Part shown: positions 7,382 to 15,440 of the stretch, in pieces
Numbering within the stretch: position 1 is the first letter of the stretch
Layout: every line of letters starts with the position of its first letter
Assembly: GCA_033722575.1 (NCBI GenBank)
Contig: JAWVYU010000073.1
Location: 1 to 16,601 of the forward strand
Reading direction: 5' to 3'
DNA length: 16,601 nt
DNA from: GCA-2748575 sp033722575
GTDB taxonomy: Bacteria; Pseudomonadota; Gammaproteobacteria; Pseudomonadales; Ketobacteraceae
Translations under genes and position numbers: made by a program
Notes under the pieces: generated by a model
The model's input: the letters and a program-made list of their open reading frames with translations, nothing else
Told to the model about the DNA's origin: nothing
The model's database searches: none

Positions 7382-7401
7382 CGGTCAGGAACTAATCGTC
7401 C

Positions 7402-7432
7402 AAAAAAAAGCCTTCAATTGAAGGCTTTTTTT
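7402..7432. terminator. Bidirectional intrinsic terminator between the OMP gene and purC
   Basis: A perfect hairpin GCCTTC-AATT-GAAGGC (7410-7425) is flanked by eight A on the left and seven T on the right, so both strands show a stem followed by a T run. It sits between two converging genes, 20 bp after the OMP stop and 29 bp after the purC stop. Confidence 0.93.
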
Positions 7433-7461
7433 ATTCCTGCTCTCGCAATCTGCGAATGTAT

Positions 7462-8175
7462 TCAGTCAAAACTGATGCCCAGCCGCCGGCCCACCTCTTC
7501 ATAGGCCTCAACCACACCGCCCAGGCCCTGCCGGAAGCGGTCCTTGTCCAGTTTCTCGCGGGTCTCCTTATCCCACAGGCGGCAGCCATCCGGTGAGAAC
7601 TCATCCCCCAGTACCACGCGGCCCTCATACAAGCCAAACTCCAGTTTGTAATCCACCAGCAGCATGCCACCCTGCAGAAACAGGTCTTTCAGCACGTCGT
7701 TTACGGCGAAGGTCAGCTCCTTCATTTTCTCAACGTGCTCCGGTTTGGCCCAGCCGAAACTGCGGATATGGTAATCGTTGATCATGGGGTCGCCCAGCTG
7801 ATCATTCTTGAGAAAGAACTCAAAGGTGGGCGGATTCAGGTCCATGCCCTCTTCCACCCCCAGTCGGCGACAGATGCTGCCCGCCGCAATGTTCCGCACC
7901 ACACATTCCACAGGAATCATCTGTAATCGCTTTACCAGGCATTCGTGGTCATTCAAAAGCCGTATAAAGTGCGTCTCGATGCCGGCAGCCCGGATCTTTT
8001 CCATGATAAAGGCATTGAACTTGTTATTGACCATGCCCTTGCGGTCCAGCTTCTCTTTCTTCTTACCGTCAAACGCCGAAGTATCGTCCCGGAACAGCAG
8101 CACCAGGGTGTCCGCATCGTCGGTTGAATACACTGATTTGGCCTTACCGGAGTAAAGCTCTTCACGTTTTTCCAT
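7462..8175 (-). CDS. purC: Phosphoribosylaminoimidazole-succinocarboxamide synthase (SAICAR synthetase)
   Basis: A 237-residue cytosolic enzyme, the usual length for the bacterial protein. It joins CAIR and aspartate with ATP to make SAICAR in de novo purine synthesis. Visible family signatures are the nucleotide-binding start (LYSGKAKSVY), RDDTSAFDGKKKE, the VVRNIAAGS segment, LVDYKLEFG and GDEFSPDGCRLWD. ATG 8175 is chosen because GGAG (8182-8185) lies 6 bases upstream; a TTG at 8187 would add four residues and overlaps that site. It is the last gene of the dapA-bamC-MBL-purC cluster (52 bp after the hydrolase gene) and is followed by the strong terminator. No PurR operator was found by eye. 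Confidence 0.96.
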   Translation of the reverse strand: MEKREELYSGKAKSVYSTDDADTLVLLFRDDTSAFDGKKKEKLDRKGMVNNKFNAFIMEKIRAAGIETHFIRLLNDHECLVKRLQMIPVECVVRNIAAGSICRRLGVEEGMDLNPPTFEFFLKNDQLGDPMINDYHIRSFGWAKPEHVEKMKELTFAVNDVLKDLFLQGGMLLVDYKLEFGLYEGRVVLGDEFSPDGCRLWDKETREKLDKDRFRQGLGGVVEAYEEVGRRLGISFD

Positions 8176-8227
8176 GAGTGTCTCCAATCAGGTAAGCCTG
8201 ATGTGTTGTTGGTATTGGCAAAGGGGG

Positions 8228-8998
8228 TTAAATTTCATGCCAGTCAATGCCTTCAGTCTGACTGGCCGCCTTGATCCAGTGTTCATCGCAGGCAATGGCA
8301 GCCACCAGCGCGTCGCGGGCCTTCTCGGGATGGTTGTTTTTCTGGCTCAGGTGGGTCATCACCAGATGCCGGAGGCCTTCCCAGTGGACCGCTGCAAGCA
8401 GCTCCGCCGCCTGCTCATTATTCAGATGGCCATACCTGCCCGCCACTCGCCGCTTCAGAGAGGGAGGGTAAGGCCCGTTCTCCAGCATATCAAGATCATG
8501 ATTGCACTCCAGCAACAGCGCATCACAGGCCTGATACGCATGCCGCATGTGAGGCGTCACTGTGCCGGCATCACTGAGCACACCCAGCTTTTTCCCGTCC
8601 GCATGAAAGGTAAACTGGACCGGTTCCCGGCAATCATGGGGCACCGGCACGGGCTCAACCTGCAGATCACCGATGGCCAGGGGCTCATGGGGCGAAATAA
8701 TCCGCAGCAGCCCGGCGCTCACAGGCCTTTTTTCATGGGCCCTGCTCAGCGCGGTTCCCCAGGTCATATACACCGGAACGTTGAATTTCTCCGCCAGCAG
8801 CGCCACACCTTTGATGTGATCCGCATGGGCATGGGTTACCAGAATGGCACTCAGTGATTCCGGCTCCAGATCCAGCTGGACCAGCCGCCGCACCGCTTCA
8901 CGGGCGGAAAAGCCGCAATCGACCAGCAGCCTGGACTCACCGGACTCCACCAGCGTGCCGTTGCCTTCGCTGCCACTCCCTATTGATGCAAATCGCAA
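8228..8998 (-). CDS. MBL-fold metallohydrolase (YycJ/WalJ-like)
   Basis: A 256-residue protein with the metallo-beta-lactamase fold. The N-terminus MRFASIGSGSEGNGTLVES is the conserved start of the YycJ/PA1012-like group. The metal motif THAHADH (about 55-61) is complete, with further ligand candidates at H121, D143 and a histidine near the C-terminus (MTHLSQ). Members are presumed hydrolases, possibly acting on nucleic acids or phosphodiesters; no substrate is established. The start is a TTG only 2 bases after the bamC stop. No ATG precedes the conserved N-terminus, so translational coupling to bamC is likely. It sits third in the dapA-bamC-MBL-purC cluster, as in Pseudomonas. Confidence 0.88.
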   Translation of the reverse strand: MRFASIGSGSEGNGTLVESGESRLLVDCGFSAREAVRRLVQLDLEPESLSAILVTHAHADHIKGVALLAEKFNVPVYMTWGTALSRAHEKRPVSAGLLRIISPHEPLAIGDLQVEPVPVPHDCREPVQFTFHADGKKLGVLSDAGTVTPHMRHAYQACDALLLECNHDLDMLENGPYPPSLKRRVAGRYGHLNNEQAAELLAAVHWEGLRHLVMTHLSQKNNHPEKARDALVAAIACDEHWIKAASQTEGIDWHEI

Positions 8999-9000
8999 GG

Positions 9001-10074
9001 TTAAAGGTTCTCTTTTACGCTCTGTAATATCTGGTCGCTGACGGCCTTGGGGGCCACCTCGTCATCACTGATCTGCACCGCCACCTGGATACCGTTTTCC
9101 GCCCGGTTAAGCTTGAGCTGGTACTGCTGTGGCTCCCCTGCCTCGTTTTTACCATAACGAAGATAGAAGATACCCAGACTGCGGTTTCTGTCGTCGATGG
9201 TGAGCCCGGATTTTTCCAGGGCTTCCGCCACGGCAATCCATGATCGGTTGAAATCCTGCTGCATCACCAGCACCGGGAAATCATTACCGTCCCGGGTCAG
9301 CAGATGGGTGGGCCGGGAAGTAAGGTTCTGGGAAAACAGCGAGGAGCGACGGAAACGTACCTCGTCGTCTGACAGGTAGCTGATCAGCTCATCATACATG
9401 GCCGTAATCAGCTCTTCGCCACCGTCCTTGCGCTGCCACCTGATCTCGTTCGTGGGCGGCAGATCCCGCTTCTCGGTGTCGATACGAACATGATCAATAA
9501 AGACATTGTACTGATCCAGCTTGTCTCCGGCGGTGACCCGTACCCGGAACTTTTCCCGGAGGTACGGCGTCCGGTCAAAAGAGAAAAACTCCACAAAGCT
9601 GTCCCAGAAGCCTTCCGGATCCTTTTGTTTGGGCTGTAACCAGGCGGTGATCATGGTATTGGTCTGACCATCCACCTGCTCCAGATCCACACCGGATGCC
9701 TTGAAAAACAGGGCCAGGTCCTCCCACAGCTCGGCCAGCTGCCGATCGGCCACGAGCCAGCGCTGGTCACCATCGCTCACCATTTCCAGGCCGGCGTCCT
9801 CGTAAACGCTCAGCAGGGATTCGGGGCGCGGTACTTGACCACTGTCTTCCGGCGTGTAGTAGTCACCACTTCTTATTTCCGGGATGGGGTAAATATCCGG
9901 TCGGGCAACCACCTCCACCTCCGGGGGCATCACCAGCGGGCGGGTCTGCTCTGCGGCCTGGTAGTCCATGGACCGTGAGCGGAAATATCCTTCATTACCG
10001 AACAGAAAGCTGCAGCCACTGACTGGCCCTATTGCAAGGCCAGTCAGCAGCATCATGAGTGGGCGATATTTCAT
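9001..10074 (-). CDS. bamC: Outer-membrane protein assembly factor BamC (lipoprotein)
   Basis: A 357-residue precursor. A lipoprotein signal peptide (MKYRPLMMLLTGLAIGPVSG) ends in a VSGC lipobox with lipidated Cys21. The mature protein starts with an unstructured stretch containing the RSRSMDYQAAEQT segment typical of the BamC region that binds BamD, followed by two helix-grip domains (about 75-200 and 225-350). BamC is an accessory lipoprotein of the BAM complex, which inserts beta-barrels into the outer membrane. ATG 10074 is chosen over an upstream TTG at 10104 because it places the signal peptide correctly; GAGGA lies about 11 bases upstream. It begins 16 bp after the dapA stop, the classical dapA-nlpB order. 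Confidence 0.9.
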   Translation of the reverse strand: MKYRPLMMLLTGLAIGPVSGCSFLFGNEGYFRSRSMDYQAAEQTRPLVMPPEVEVVARPDIYPIPEIRSGDYYTPEDSGQVPRPESLLSVYEDAGLEMVSDGDQRWLVADRQLAELWEDLALFFKASGVDLEQVDGQTNTMITAWLQPKQKDPEGFWDSFVEFFSFDRTPYLREKFRVRVTAGDKLDQYNVFIDHVRIDTEKRDLPPTNEIRWQRKDGGEELITAMYDELISYLSDDEVRFRRSSLFSQNLTSRPTHLLTRDGNDFPVLVMQQDFNRSWIAVAEALEKSGLTIDDRNRSLGIFYLRYGKNEAGEPQQYQLKLNRAENGIQVAVQISDDEVAPKAVSDQILQSVKENL

Positions 10075-10090
10075 GGGCGGTTGTGAATCC

Positions 10091-10981
10091 TCAGGCAAGA
10101 ACACCGGCTTGTTTCAGAGCGTCACGCAGCTCATCCCGATAGCGTTCGCTCAACCGCGTCATTGGCAGGCGTATTCCGTCACTGATCAGCCCCATTTCCT
10201 TGAGTGCCCACTTCACCGGGATTGGATTGGCTTCCATGAACAGCTTGTGATGCAGAATATCCAGGGGCTCATTGATCCTGCTGGCGGCATCACGGTCACC
10301 GGCAATGGCAGCTTCGCACATCTCGCTCATCTGGCGGGGTGCAACGTTAGCCGTGACTGAGATATTGCCTTTGCCACCCAGCAGCATCAGCTCCATGGCC
10401 GTGGCGTCATCTCCGGAGTAGATCAGAAAATCCTCATCGGTTAATTCCTGGATCTGTTTTACCCGGTCCAGATTGCCGGTGGCTTCCTTGATCGCCACCA
10501 CATTGGGGTGCTTGGAAATCCGGGCCACTGTTTCCGGCAACATATCCACAGCGGTACGGCCGGGCACATTGTAGAGAATCTGGGGAATATCCACTGCATC
10601 GGCGATGGCCATATGATGAAGGTACAACCCTTCCTGAGTGGGCTTGTTGTAGTACGGAGTTACCAGCAGACAGGCGTCGGCACCCACCCTTTGGGCGGCC
10701 TCCGTCAGCTCGATCGCTTCCTGGGTAGAGTTGGCCCCGGTGCCGGCAATCACAGGAATCTTGCCATTGAGCTGGTTGACGGTGAAGCCGATAACCTCGG
10801 TGTGCTCCAGAACAGTCAGGGTTGCGGATTCACCGGTAGTGCCCACCGATACGATGCCCTTGGTACCCGCCTCAACATGCATCTGCAACAGCTTTGCCAG
10901 GCTCTCCCAATCGATGGCGCCATCACTGTGCATGGGGGTGACTAACGCGACTATGCTACCTGTGATGCTATCTGTACTCAT
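10091..10981 (-). CDS. dapA: 4-hydroxy-tetrahydrodipicolinate synthase
   Basis: A 296-residue TIM-barrel enzyme. It condenses pyruvate with aspartate semialdehyde, the first committed step towards diaminopimelate and lysine. The expected active-site residues are visible: the GTTGES loop (T48, T49), Y137 in LYNVPGRT with R142, and the Schiff-base lysine K165 in AIKEATG, all four positions later than in the E. coli enzyme (from memory). The start is ATG 10981 with GGAG about 11 bases upstream. It is the first gene of a minus-strand cluster with bamC, the MBL hydrolase and purC, and is divergent from gcvR. Confidence 0.97.
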   Translation of the reverse strand: MSTDSITGSIVALVTPMHSDGAIDWESLAKLLQMHVEAGTKGIVSVGTTGESATLTVLEHTEVIGFTVNQLNGKIPVIAGTGANSTQEAIELTEAAQRVGADACLLVTPYYNKPTQEGLYLHHMAIADAVDIPQILYNVPGRTAVDMLPETVARISKHPNVVAIKEATGNLDRVKQIQELTDEDFLIYSGDDATAMELMLLGGKGNISVTANVAPRQMSEMCEAAIAGDRDAASRINEPLDILHHKLFMEANPIPVKWALKEMGLISDGIRLPMTRLSERYRDELRDALKQAGVLA

Positions 10982-11220
10982 GAATCATCTTTCTCCGGTG
11001 GAACAGCAAACGCGTATGGTACTGAGCGAGCCCTTGAATAACAAGGCGTAAGCAGGGGTGAGAACAGATTTTTAGGGCGCCGGATCACCCCCTGAAAGTG
11101 CGCTCAATTTGTTAACATTTTCAGCTAGTTGTATTTGAATACCAGTGCTACACTCAAATTTAACAAAAATAAACAATGCTCCAATCATACAGATTGGCCA
11201 TTTTTTAGGCTGTCCAAAGG
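10982..11220. other. Divergent dapA/gcvR intergenic region with a spaced inverted repeat
   Basis: This 239 bp region contains no gene. TTTGTTAA (11108-11115) and its reverse complement TTAACAAA (11160-11167) lie about 52 bp apart in an AT-rich section that should hold both divergent promoters. A small hairpin CCTTG-aataa-CAAGG (11032-11046) lies in the dapA leader. I found no clear sigma70 promoter with a good -35/-10 pair on either strand, and no riboswitch that I can recognise. Confidence 0.45.
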
Positions 11221-11757
11221 ATGAATGATTACCTGGTAATCTCGGCGCTGGGCACTGACAGGCCCGGCATTATCAATGCCCTGTCCAAACAGGCAGTGGC
11301 ACACCAATGCAACAGTCTCGACACGCGAATGACCGGGCGGGGTGGCGAGTTTTCCCTGATGATGCTGGTTACCGGCACCCGGGATAACATTGCCGCCCTG
11401 GAGCCGGCCCTTGAAGAGACAGCCAAAGACCTGGACCTGACCGTCATGCTCAAGCATACCACTCCCAAAAGTGGTCAGGATCGCAATATCCCCTATTCCG
11501 TTGAAGTTGTCGCCCTGGATAATCCCGGGATCGTCCACGAAATTGCCGGCTTTTTCGGCAAAAAATCGATCAATATCGAGGAAATGCACACCGGAACCTA
11601 TGCAGCTCCGCATACCGGCACGCAGATGTTTTCCCTGGAACTGACGGTGAACGTTCCCAGCGGCCTGTCCCCCAGCAAACTCAAAGAGGAATTTGTCAGC
11701 TTCTGCGACGACAAGAACCTGGACGCCAGCATCGAAGCATTCAGAGGGAATCGCTAG
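11221..11757 (+). CDS. gcvR: Glycine cleavage system transcriptional repressor GcvR-like, two ACT domains
   Basis: A 178-residue protein with two tandem ACT domains, about residues 4-75 (LVISALGTDRPGIINALS ...) and 92-165 (YSVEVVALDNPGIVHEIAGFF ...). Both contain the ligand-binding DRPGI/DNPGI turn. In E. coli GcvR binds GcvA and, when glycine is absent, represses the glycine cleavage operon. The start is ATG 11221; no other in-frame start lies just upstream. The ribosome-binding site is odd: AAAGG directly abuts the ATG, and a possible TTTAGG lies 11 bases upstream. It is divergent from dapA and followed by bcp after 56 bp, the order known from Pseudomonas. Confidence 0.9.
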   Translation: MNDYLVISALGTDRPGIINALSKQAVAHQCNSLDTRMTGRGGEFSLMMLVTGTRDNIAALEPALEETAKDLDLTVMLKHTTPKSGQDRNIPYSVEVVALDNPGIVHEIAGFFGKKSINIEEMHTGTYAAPHTGTQMFSLELTVNVPSGLSPSKLKEEFVSFCDDKNLDASIEAFRGNR

Positions 11758-11813
11758 ATATGGCATACCGTAATCACTTCTTACATAACGATAACAAGGC
11801 TTAGGAGGAGTCA

Positions 11814-12290
11814 ATGGCGACCGTTGAGCTTGGTAAACCGGTTCCAAACTTTATTGCTCAGGCCACCAGTAATAAAGACGTGTTACTAGAAGCCCTCAGG
11901 GGCTGGCGGGTATTGCTGTATTTTTACCCCAAAGACAATACCCCTGGCTGCACTACCGAAAGCCTGGATTTCAAGGATTATTACGAAGACCTTGTGAAGC
12001 TGAAAACTGTGGTGTTTGGCGTATCCAAGGATTCCCTGAAATCCCACGAGGAGTTCAAGGAACAGCAGAACCTGCCGTTCGAACTCATCTCTGACAGCGA
12101 GGGCAAACTGTGCGACCTGTTTGACGTGATCCGCCCACAGAACATGTATGGTAAGCAGATCATGTCTCTGGAACGCAGCACCTTTCTGATTGACGAGGAA
12201 GGCATTCTGCGCAAGGAATGGCGCAAGGTCCGCGTTAACGGGCATGCCGACGAAGTGGTTGAAACCATTGAGGAATTAGCTGGCAAATAA
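11814..12290 (+). CDS. bcp: Thiol peroxidase Bcp/PrxQ
   Basis: A 158-residue peroxiredoxin that reduces H2O2 and organic peroxides in the cytosol. The active-site segment YFYPKDNTPGCTTES carries the peroxidatic Cys46, with the Thr and Pro of the PxxxT/SxxC site. The resolving Cys that many Bcp proteins have five residues later (C-x4-C) is absent, since the sequence continues SLDF. The alternative resolving position in the SHExF helix is lysine. The only other Cys is C100 in the KLCDLFDV segment. It may therefore work as a 1-Cys enzyme. AGGAGGAG lies just before the ATG, a strong site. It is downstream of gcvR on the same strand. Confidence 0.95.
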   Translation: MATVELGKPVPNFIAQATSNKDVLLEALRGWRVLLYFYPKDNTPGCTTESLDFKDYYEDLVKLKTVVFGVSKDSLKSHEEFKEQQNLPFELISDSEGKLCDLFDVIRPQNMYGKQIMSLERSTFLIDEEGILRKEWRKVRVNGHADEVVETIEELAGK

Positions 12291-12298
12291 TCGCCAGC
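12279..12298. terminator. Hairpin overlapping the bcp stop codon
   Basis: GCTGGC-aaataatc-GCCAGC is a perfect six-base-pair stem, extendable by TTA/TAA across one bulged C, and its loop contains the bcp TAA stop. No T tract follows on either strand, so it is at best a weak terminator or an mRNA 3'-end stabiliser between the converging bcp and perM genes. Confidence 0.4.
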
Positions 12299-12304
12299 CT
12301 AATC

Positions 12305-13396
12305 CTACTCCGGAGCGTCGAGCCAGTCTGCCTTGTTGGAGGGTGGCTCCAGTTTTGGCCAGGATGCCATCATCGCCTTCAGCAGGGTTGCCAGAGGAAT
12401 GGCAAAAAACACGCCCCAGACACCCCATAACCCGCCAAATACCAGCACCGCTGTAATAATCGCCACCGGGTGCAGATTCACCGCCTCTGAGAACAGCAAG
12501 GGCACCAACACATTGCCATCCACAGCCTGTATCAGCCCGTAAACAATCATGACCCAGGCGAATTCACTCCCCCAGCCAAACTGGAAATAGGCCACCAGGG
12601 CTACAGGAATGGTCACTATCGTGGCCCCGATGTAGGGAATCACCACCGACAGCCCCACCAGCAACCCCAGTAATGCCGCATACTGTACGCCCATGATCAC
12701 CAGCGCCACATAGGTAACCCCGCCGACAATAATGATCTCGATCGCCTTGCCACGGACGTAATTGGAAATCTGGATATTCATTTCCCCCAGCACCTTGTTG
12801 ATAAAGGGCCGCTCATCGGGCAGAAAAGACAGGATCCAGCCCGTCATCTGATCCTTGTCCTTCAGGAAAAAGAATACCAGCAACGGCACCAGCACCAGGA
12901 AAATCAGCAGACCGATAATCATGGGAAGACTCGTGACTGAAAAAGACACCACGGTTTCCACCGCCGATGTCAGCGAGCTTGAAATCAGCATGCTGATTTC
13001 ATCCACCCGTTCTTCGGATATCAGCTCCGGGTACTGCTCAGGTAGCACCTTGAGCAACTCGTTGCCCTCCACCACCATCCGCGGCAACTGCTCTTCCAGA
13101 AAGCGATCAAACTGGCTGATCGTGAGGGGCACCAGACCGAAAAGGAAGGCTCCCAGCGAACAAAGAAACAGGGTATAGGCAACCCCGATGGCACCGGTTC
13201 GCGGCATACCTTTTCGTCGCAGCACATTGACAATGCCCTGCAGCAGGTAGGCCAGCACGATGGCGGTGAGCACTGGCGCAAGAAACTTGCCCATGGTGAG
13301 AATGATGGTAAACCCGATGATCAGCAGAACGATCAAAATCACCGCTTCCTGATCGGAGAAATACTGCTTGTACCACTCGGAAAAAATGTTAAACAT
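12305..13396 (-). CDS. AI-2E family transporter / PerM-like permease
   Basis: A 363-residue inner-membrane protein of the AI-2E transporter (PerM/UPF0118) family. Hydrophobic segments are visible at about 18-35, 38-57, 68-93, 155-178, 217-236, 238-271, 279-302 and 310-341, with a soluble stretch at about 96-150. Conserved family patterns include NYVRGKAIE, VIPYIGA, DGNVLVPLLF, LHPV and GGLWGVWGVFFAIPL. Members have been linked to autoinducer-2 export or Na+/H+ exchange; the substrate here is unknown. It is transcribed 68 bp downstream of the TusA-like gene and converges with bcp. This equals the PA1007 position in Pseudomonas (from memory). Confidence 0.88.
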   Translation of the reverse strand: MFNIFSEWYKQYFSDQEAVILIVLLIIGFTIILTMGKFLAPVLTAIVLAYLLQGIVNVLRRKGMPRTGAIGVAYTLFLCSLGAFLFGLVPLTISQFDRFLEEQLPRMVVEGNELLKVLPEQYPELISEERVDEISMLISSSLTSAVETVVSFSVTSLPMIIGLLIFLVLVPLLVFFFLKDKDQMTGWILSFLPDERPFINKVLGEMNIQISNYVRGKAIEIIIVGGVTYVALVIMGVQYAALLGLLVGLSVVIPYIGATIVTIPVALVAYFQFGWGSEFAWVMIVYGLIQAVDGNVLVPLLFSEAVNLHPVAIITAVLVFGGLWGVWGVFFAIPLATLLKAMMASWPKLEPPSNKADWLDAPE

Positions 13397-13464
13397 CGAA
13401 CAGCCTTACCTGTGCCAACCGGCACGCACAAAAACGTCAACTGACTCCGGACGAGCCGGCCCGC

Positions 13465-13695
13465 TTATTTCCTTATCAGAAAGCAATACTCACCGTTGGC
13501 ATTCTGATTCTGATCAATCAGCTCGGAGCTGACCTGCTTCAGGAACGCCGCGAAATCCCGCACGGATCCCGGGTCGGTGGTTTGAACCCGTATTAACTGG
13601 CCTTCCTCCATCCGGTTAAGATGCTGTTTTAATTTTAGCAGCGGCATGGGGCATGTGAGGCCCCTTGCATCCAATTCCACGGCAATATCTGACAC
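13465..13695 (-). CDS. TusA-family sulfurtransferase / sulfur carrier (PA1006-like)
   Basis: A 76-residue protein, the normal TusA-family length. It begins VSDIAVELDARGLTCPMPLLK; the catalytic Cys15 sits in the CPMP motif, and the C-terminal half (GQLIRVQTTDPGSVRDF) is the usual second part of the fold. Family members carry persulfide sulfur for tRNA thiolation, molybdenum cofactor or other sulfur transfers. By gene order this is the PA1006 orthologue, which I recall being linked to molybdenum homeostasis and nitrate use in P. aeruginosa. The start is GTG 13695: AGGGAG (13702-13707) lies 6 bases upstream. The open frame extends 84 codons further, but those are not family-like and run through the promoter. 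Confidence 0.88.
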   Translation of the reverse strand: MSDIAVELDARGLTCPMPLLKLKQHLNRMEEGQLIRVQTTDPGSVRDFAAFLKQVSSELIDQNQNANGEYCFLIRK

Positions 13696-13701
13696 CGGAG
13701 A

Positions 13702-13707
13702 CTCCCT
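13702..13707 (-). promoter_or_regulatory. Ribosome-binding site deciding the GTG start of the TusA-like gene
   Basis: The minus strand reads AGGGAG followed by six bases and GTG. This fixes the start at 13695 and excludes the longer reading frame that extends to 13947. Confidence 0.7.
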
Positions 13708-13723
13708 GTTCACAAACTCATAA

Positions 13724-13752
13724 GTTATAGAGATATTCTTTGCTTTATTCAA
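13724..13752 (-). promoter_or_regulatory. Sigma70-type promoter for the TusA-like / PerM pair
   Basis: On the minus strand, TTGAAT (13747-13752) and TATAAC (13724-13729) are separated by 17 bp, placing transcription start about 20 bases before the GTG start. It is one of the better promoter matches in the window. Confidence 0.55.
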
Positions 13753-13988
13753 CAGTGACAACAACTTATACCAGGGATTCCCATAATTGAACGGAACTAA
13801 CCCGGGCTTTTTCCTGATTTTACAATTATCATGTGAACTCCGGCCCTTATGGAGCATCCAATTTACCGGGACTTGAACAGCACCCCGCAGAGCATGCCAG
13901 AATATACGCATGGTGCGGCAGTAACAGGGGCGCAACGCATTATTCATTCACGGACAAGAGAACAAGAGCAATCCACCCATACGTTTCA

Positions 13989-15431
13989 ATGAACCGAATT
14001 TTCGTCCTGATCATTTTTCTTCTGATGCCAGTCACGGTCACGGGGGACAATCGCACCGGCAATGAACTTCCCACACTCGGTGACCGTGCTTCCGGCGTCG
14101 TGAGTCCGGAGCAGGAATACCGGCTGGGGCGGGCCTGGCTGCGGCAGCTCAGAGCCCACGTCCCCACCATCGAAGACCCCTTAATATACGACTACCTGGA
14201 GCACCTGCTCTATTTGCTGGCATCCAACAGCGACCTGTCATCGCCCAATCTGCAACTGGTAGTGATCAACAGCCCCCAGATAAACGCCTTCGCCGTTCCG
14301 GGCGGCGTGATAGGCCTGAACGCAGGCTTGCTGCTCCATGCCCGTGCTGAGGACGAGCTTGCCGCAGTCATCGCGCACGAACTTGCCCACCTGAGCCAGC
14401 GGCACTTTGCCCGTGGCCAGGAATATAACCAGCGCACCCAGTGGGCCACTGCCGCTGCCCTGCTGGCCAGTGTGGTTCTGATGGCCACGGCAGGTTCGGA
14501 TGCCGGCATGGCCGCCCTGGCCACCACCCAGGCAACAGCCATTGATCAGCAGCTGCGTTTCAGCCGCAGCAACGAACTGGAGGCAGACCGGATCGGCATG
14601 CAGACCCTGGTGCGGGCGAACCTGAACCCCCAGGCAATGCCCAATTTCTTCGAGCAAATGCTGAAATCGAATCGTTTCGGAGGCCAGCTGCCTCCTGAGT
14701 TTCTGCTGACCCACCCCGTTACCCAGAAGCGGATTTCAGACTCCCGCAACCGCGCGGACACCTTTCCGCGACAGAATTACCAGGATAGTCTGGAGTTCCA
14801 GCTCATGAGAATTCGCGCCAAGGTTGCCTACACCCGCGAGGACTCGGCGGCGATACACGAGCTGGAAACCAACCTGAAAGAACAGAAAACCGACGATACC
14901 GAAGTCACCCGCTACGGTCTGGTGTATGCCTACTTTCGTGCCAACCGCTTCGATGACGCGTTGGCAACCCTGGAACCACTATTGAACGAGCGCCCCAATC
15001 GCATCAGCTATCTCTATACCAAAGCATCTATCCTGATGGCGAAAAACGAGTATAAAGAAGCTAATAAACTGCTGGATAAGGCACTGGCATTCAGCCCCGA
15101 AAACTACCCGTTATCCATGGCCTATGCCGAGTCGTTGTTACGTACCGGTCAGGCAGAAAAAGCCTTGAAAATACTCAAACAGCAACAGCGCCGCAAACCC
15201 CTGCTGCCGAATCCGTTTTACATGATGGCGGAATGCTATGGAAAACTCGGAGACAACCTGGGCGTTCACGAAAGCCGGGCGGAATACTATTTTCTGACCG
15301 GAAAACTGGATAAGGCTCTGCAGCAGCTGAAATATGCACTGGATCTGGCCCAGAAGGATTTCCAAGCCCATGCCCGGATCAAGAACAGAATCCAGTCCAT
15401 GACGGAATCGAAAAACGACCTGAAGCTTTAG
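13989..15431 (+). CDS. bepA: M48 family periplasmic metalloprotease with TPR repeats (BepA/YfgC-like)
   Basis: A 480-residue precursor. A signal peptide (MNRIFVLIIFLLMPVTVTG, cleavage about residue 19) directs it to the periplasm. The M48 zinc protease domain (about 38-255) has an intact HELAH motif (130-134), the third ligand E198 in ELEADRIG, and H242 in the LLTHP segment, matching the regulatory histidine loop of E. coli BepA. The C-terminal part (about 270-480) is helical TPR repeats, which contact the BAM complex and LptD. BepA degrades or assists misassembled outer-membrane proteins. ATG 13989 is chosen over 13833 because it starts the signal peptide; no strong ribosome-binding site is seen. 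It is divergent from the TusA-like gene and converges with nadA, 9 bp away. Confidence 0.92.
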   Translation: MNRIFVLIIFLLMPVTVTGDNRTGNELPTLGDRASGVVSPEQEYRLGRAWLRQLRAHVPTIEDPLIYDYLEHLLYLLASNSDLSSPNLQLVVINSPQINAFAVPGGVIGLNAGLLLHARAEDELAAVIAHELAHLSQRHFARGQEYNQRTQWATAAALLASVVLMATAGSDAGMAALATTQATAIDQQLRFSRSNELEADRIGMQTLVRANLNPQAMPNFFEQMLKSNRFGGQLPPEFLLTHPVTQKRISDSRNRADTFPRQNYQDSLEFQLMRIRAKVAYTREDSAAIHELETNLKEQKTDDTEVTRYGLVYAYFRANRFDDALATLEPLLNERPNRISYLYTKASILMAKNEYKEANKLLDKALAFSPENYPLSMAYAESLLRTGQAEKALKILKQQQRRKPLLPNPFYMMAECYGKLGDNLGVHESRAEYYFLTGKLDKALQQLKYALDLAQKDFQAHARIKNRIQSMTESKNDLKL

Positions 15432-15440
15432 GCGGTTCGG

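Noticed and set aside
8174..8857. 227-codon plus-strand open frame over the MBL hydrolase gene
   Set aside because: The opposite strand carries the THAHADH motif; this frame shows only shadow composition.
10091..11220. Lysine riboswitch in the dapA leader
   Set aside because: The leader lacks the multi-helix conserved core I would expect; only a small five-base-pair hairpin is visible.
11185..11847. 220-codon minus-strand open frame over gcvR
   Set aside because: It is antisense to a two-ACT-domain protein and has no recognisable feature.
13696..13947. N-terminal extension of the TusA-like protein to 160 residues
   Set aside because: The extra residues are unlike the family and run through a good promoter; a GTG with a strong ribosome-binding site gives the normal 76 residues.
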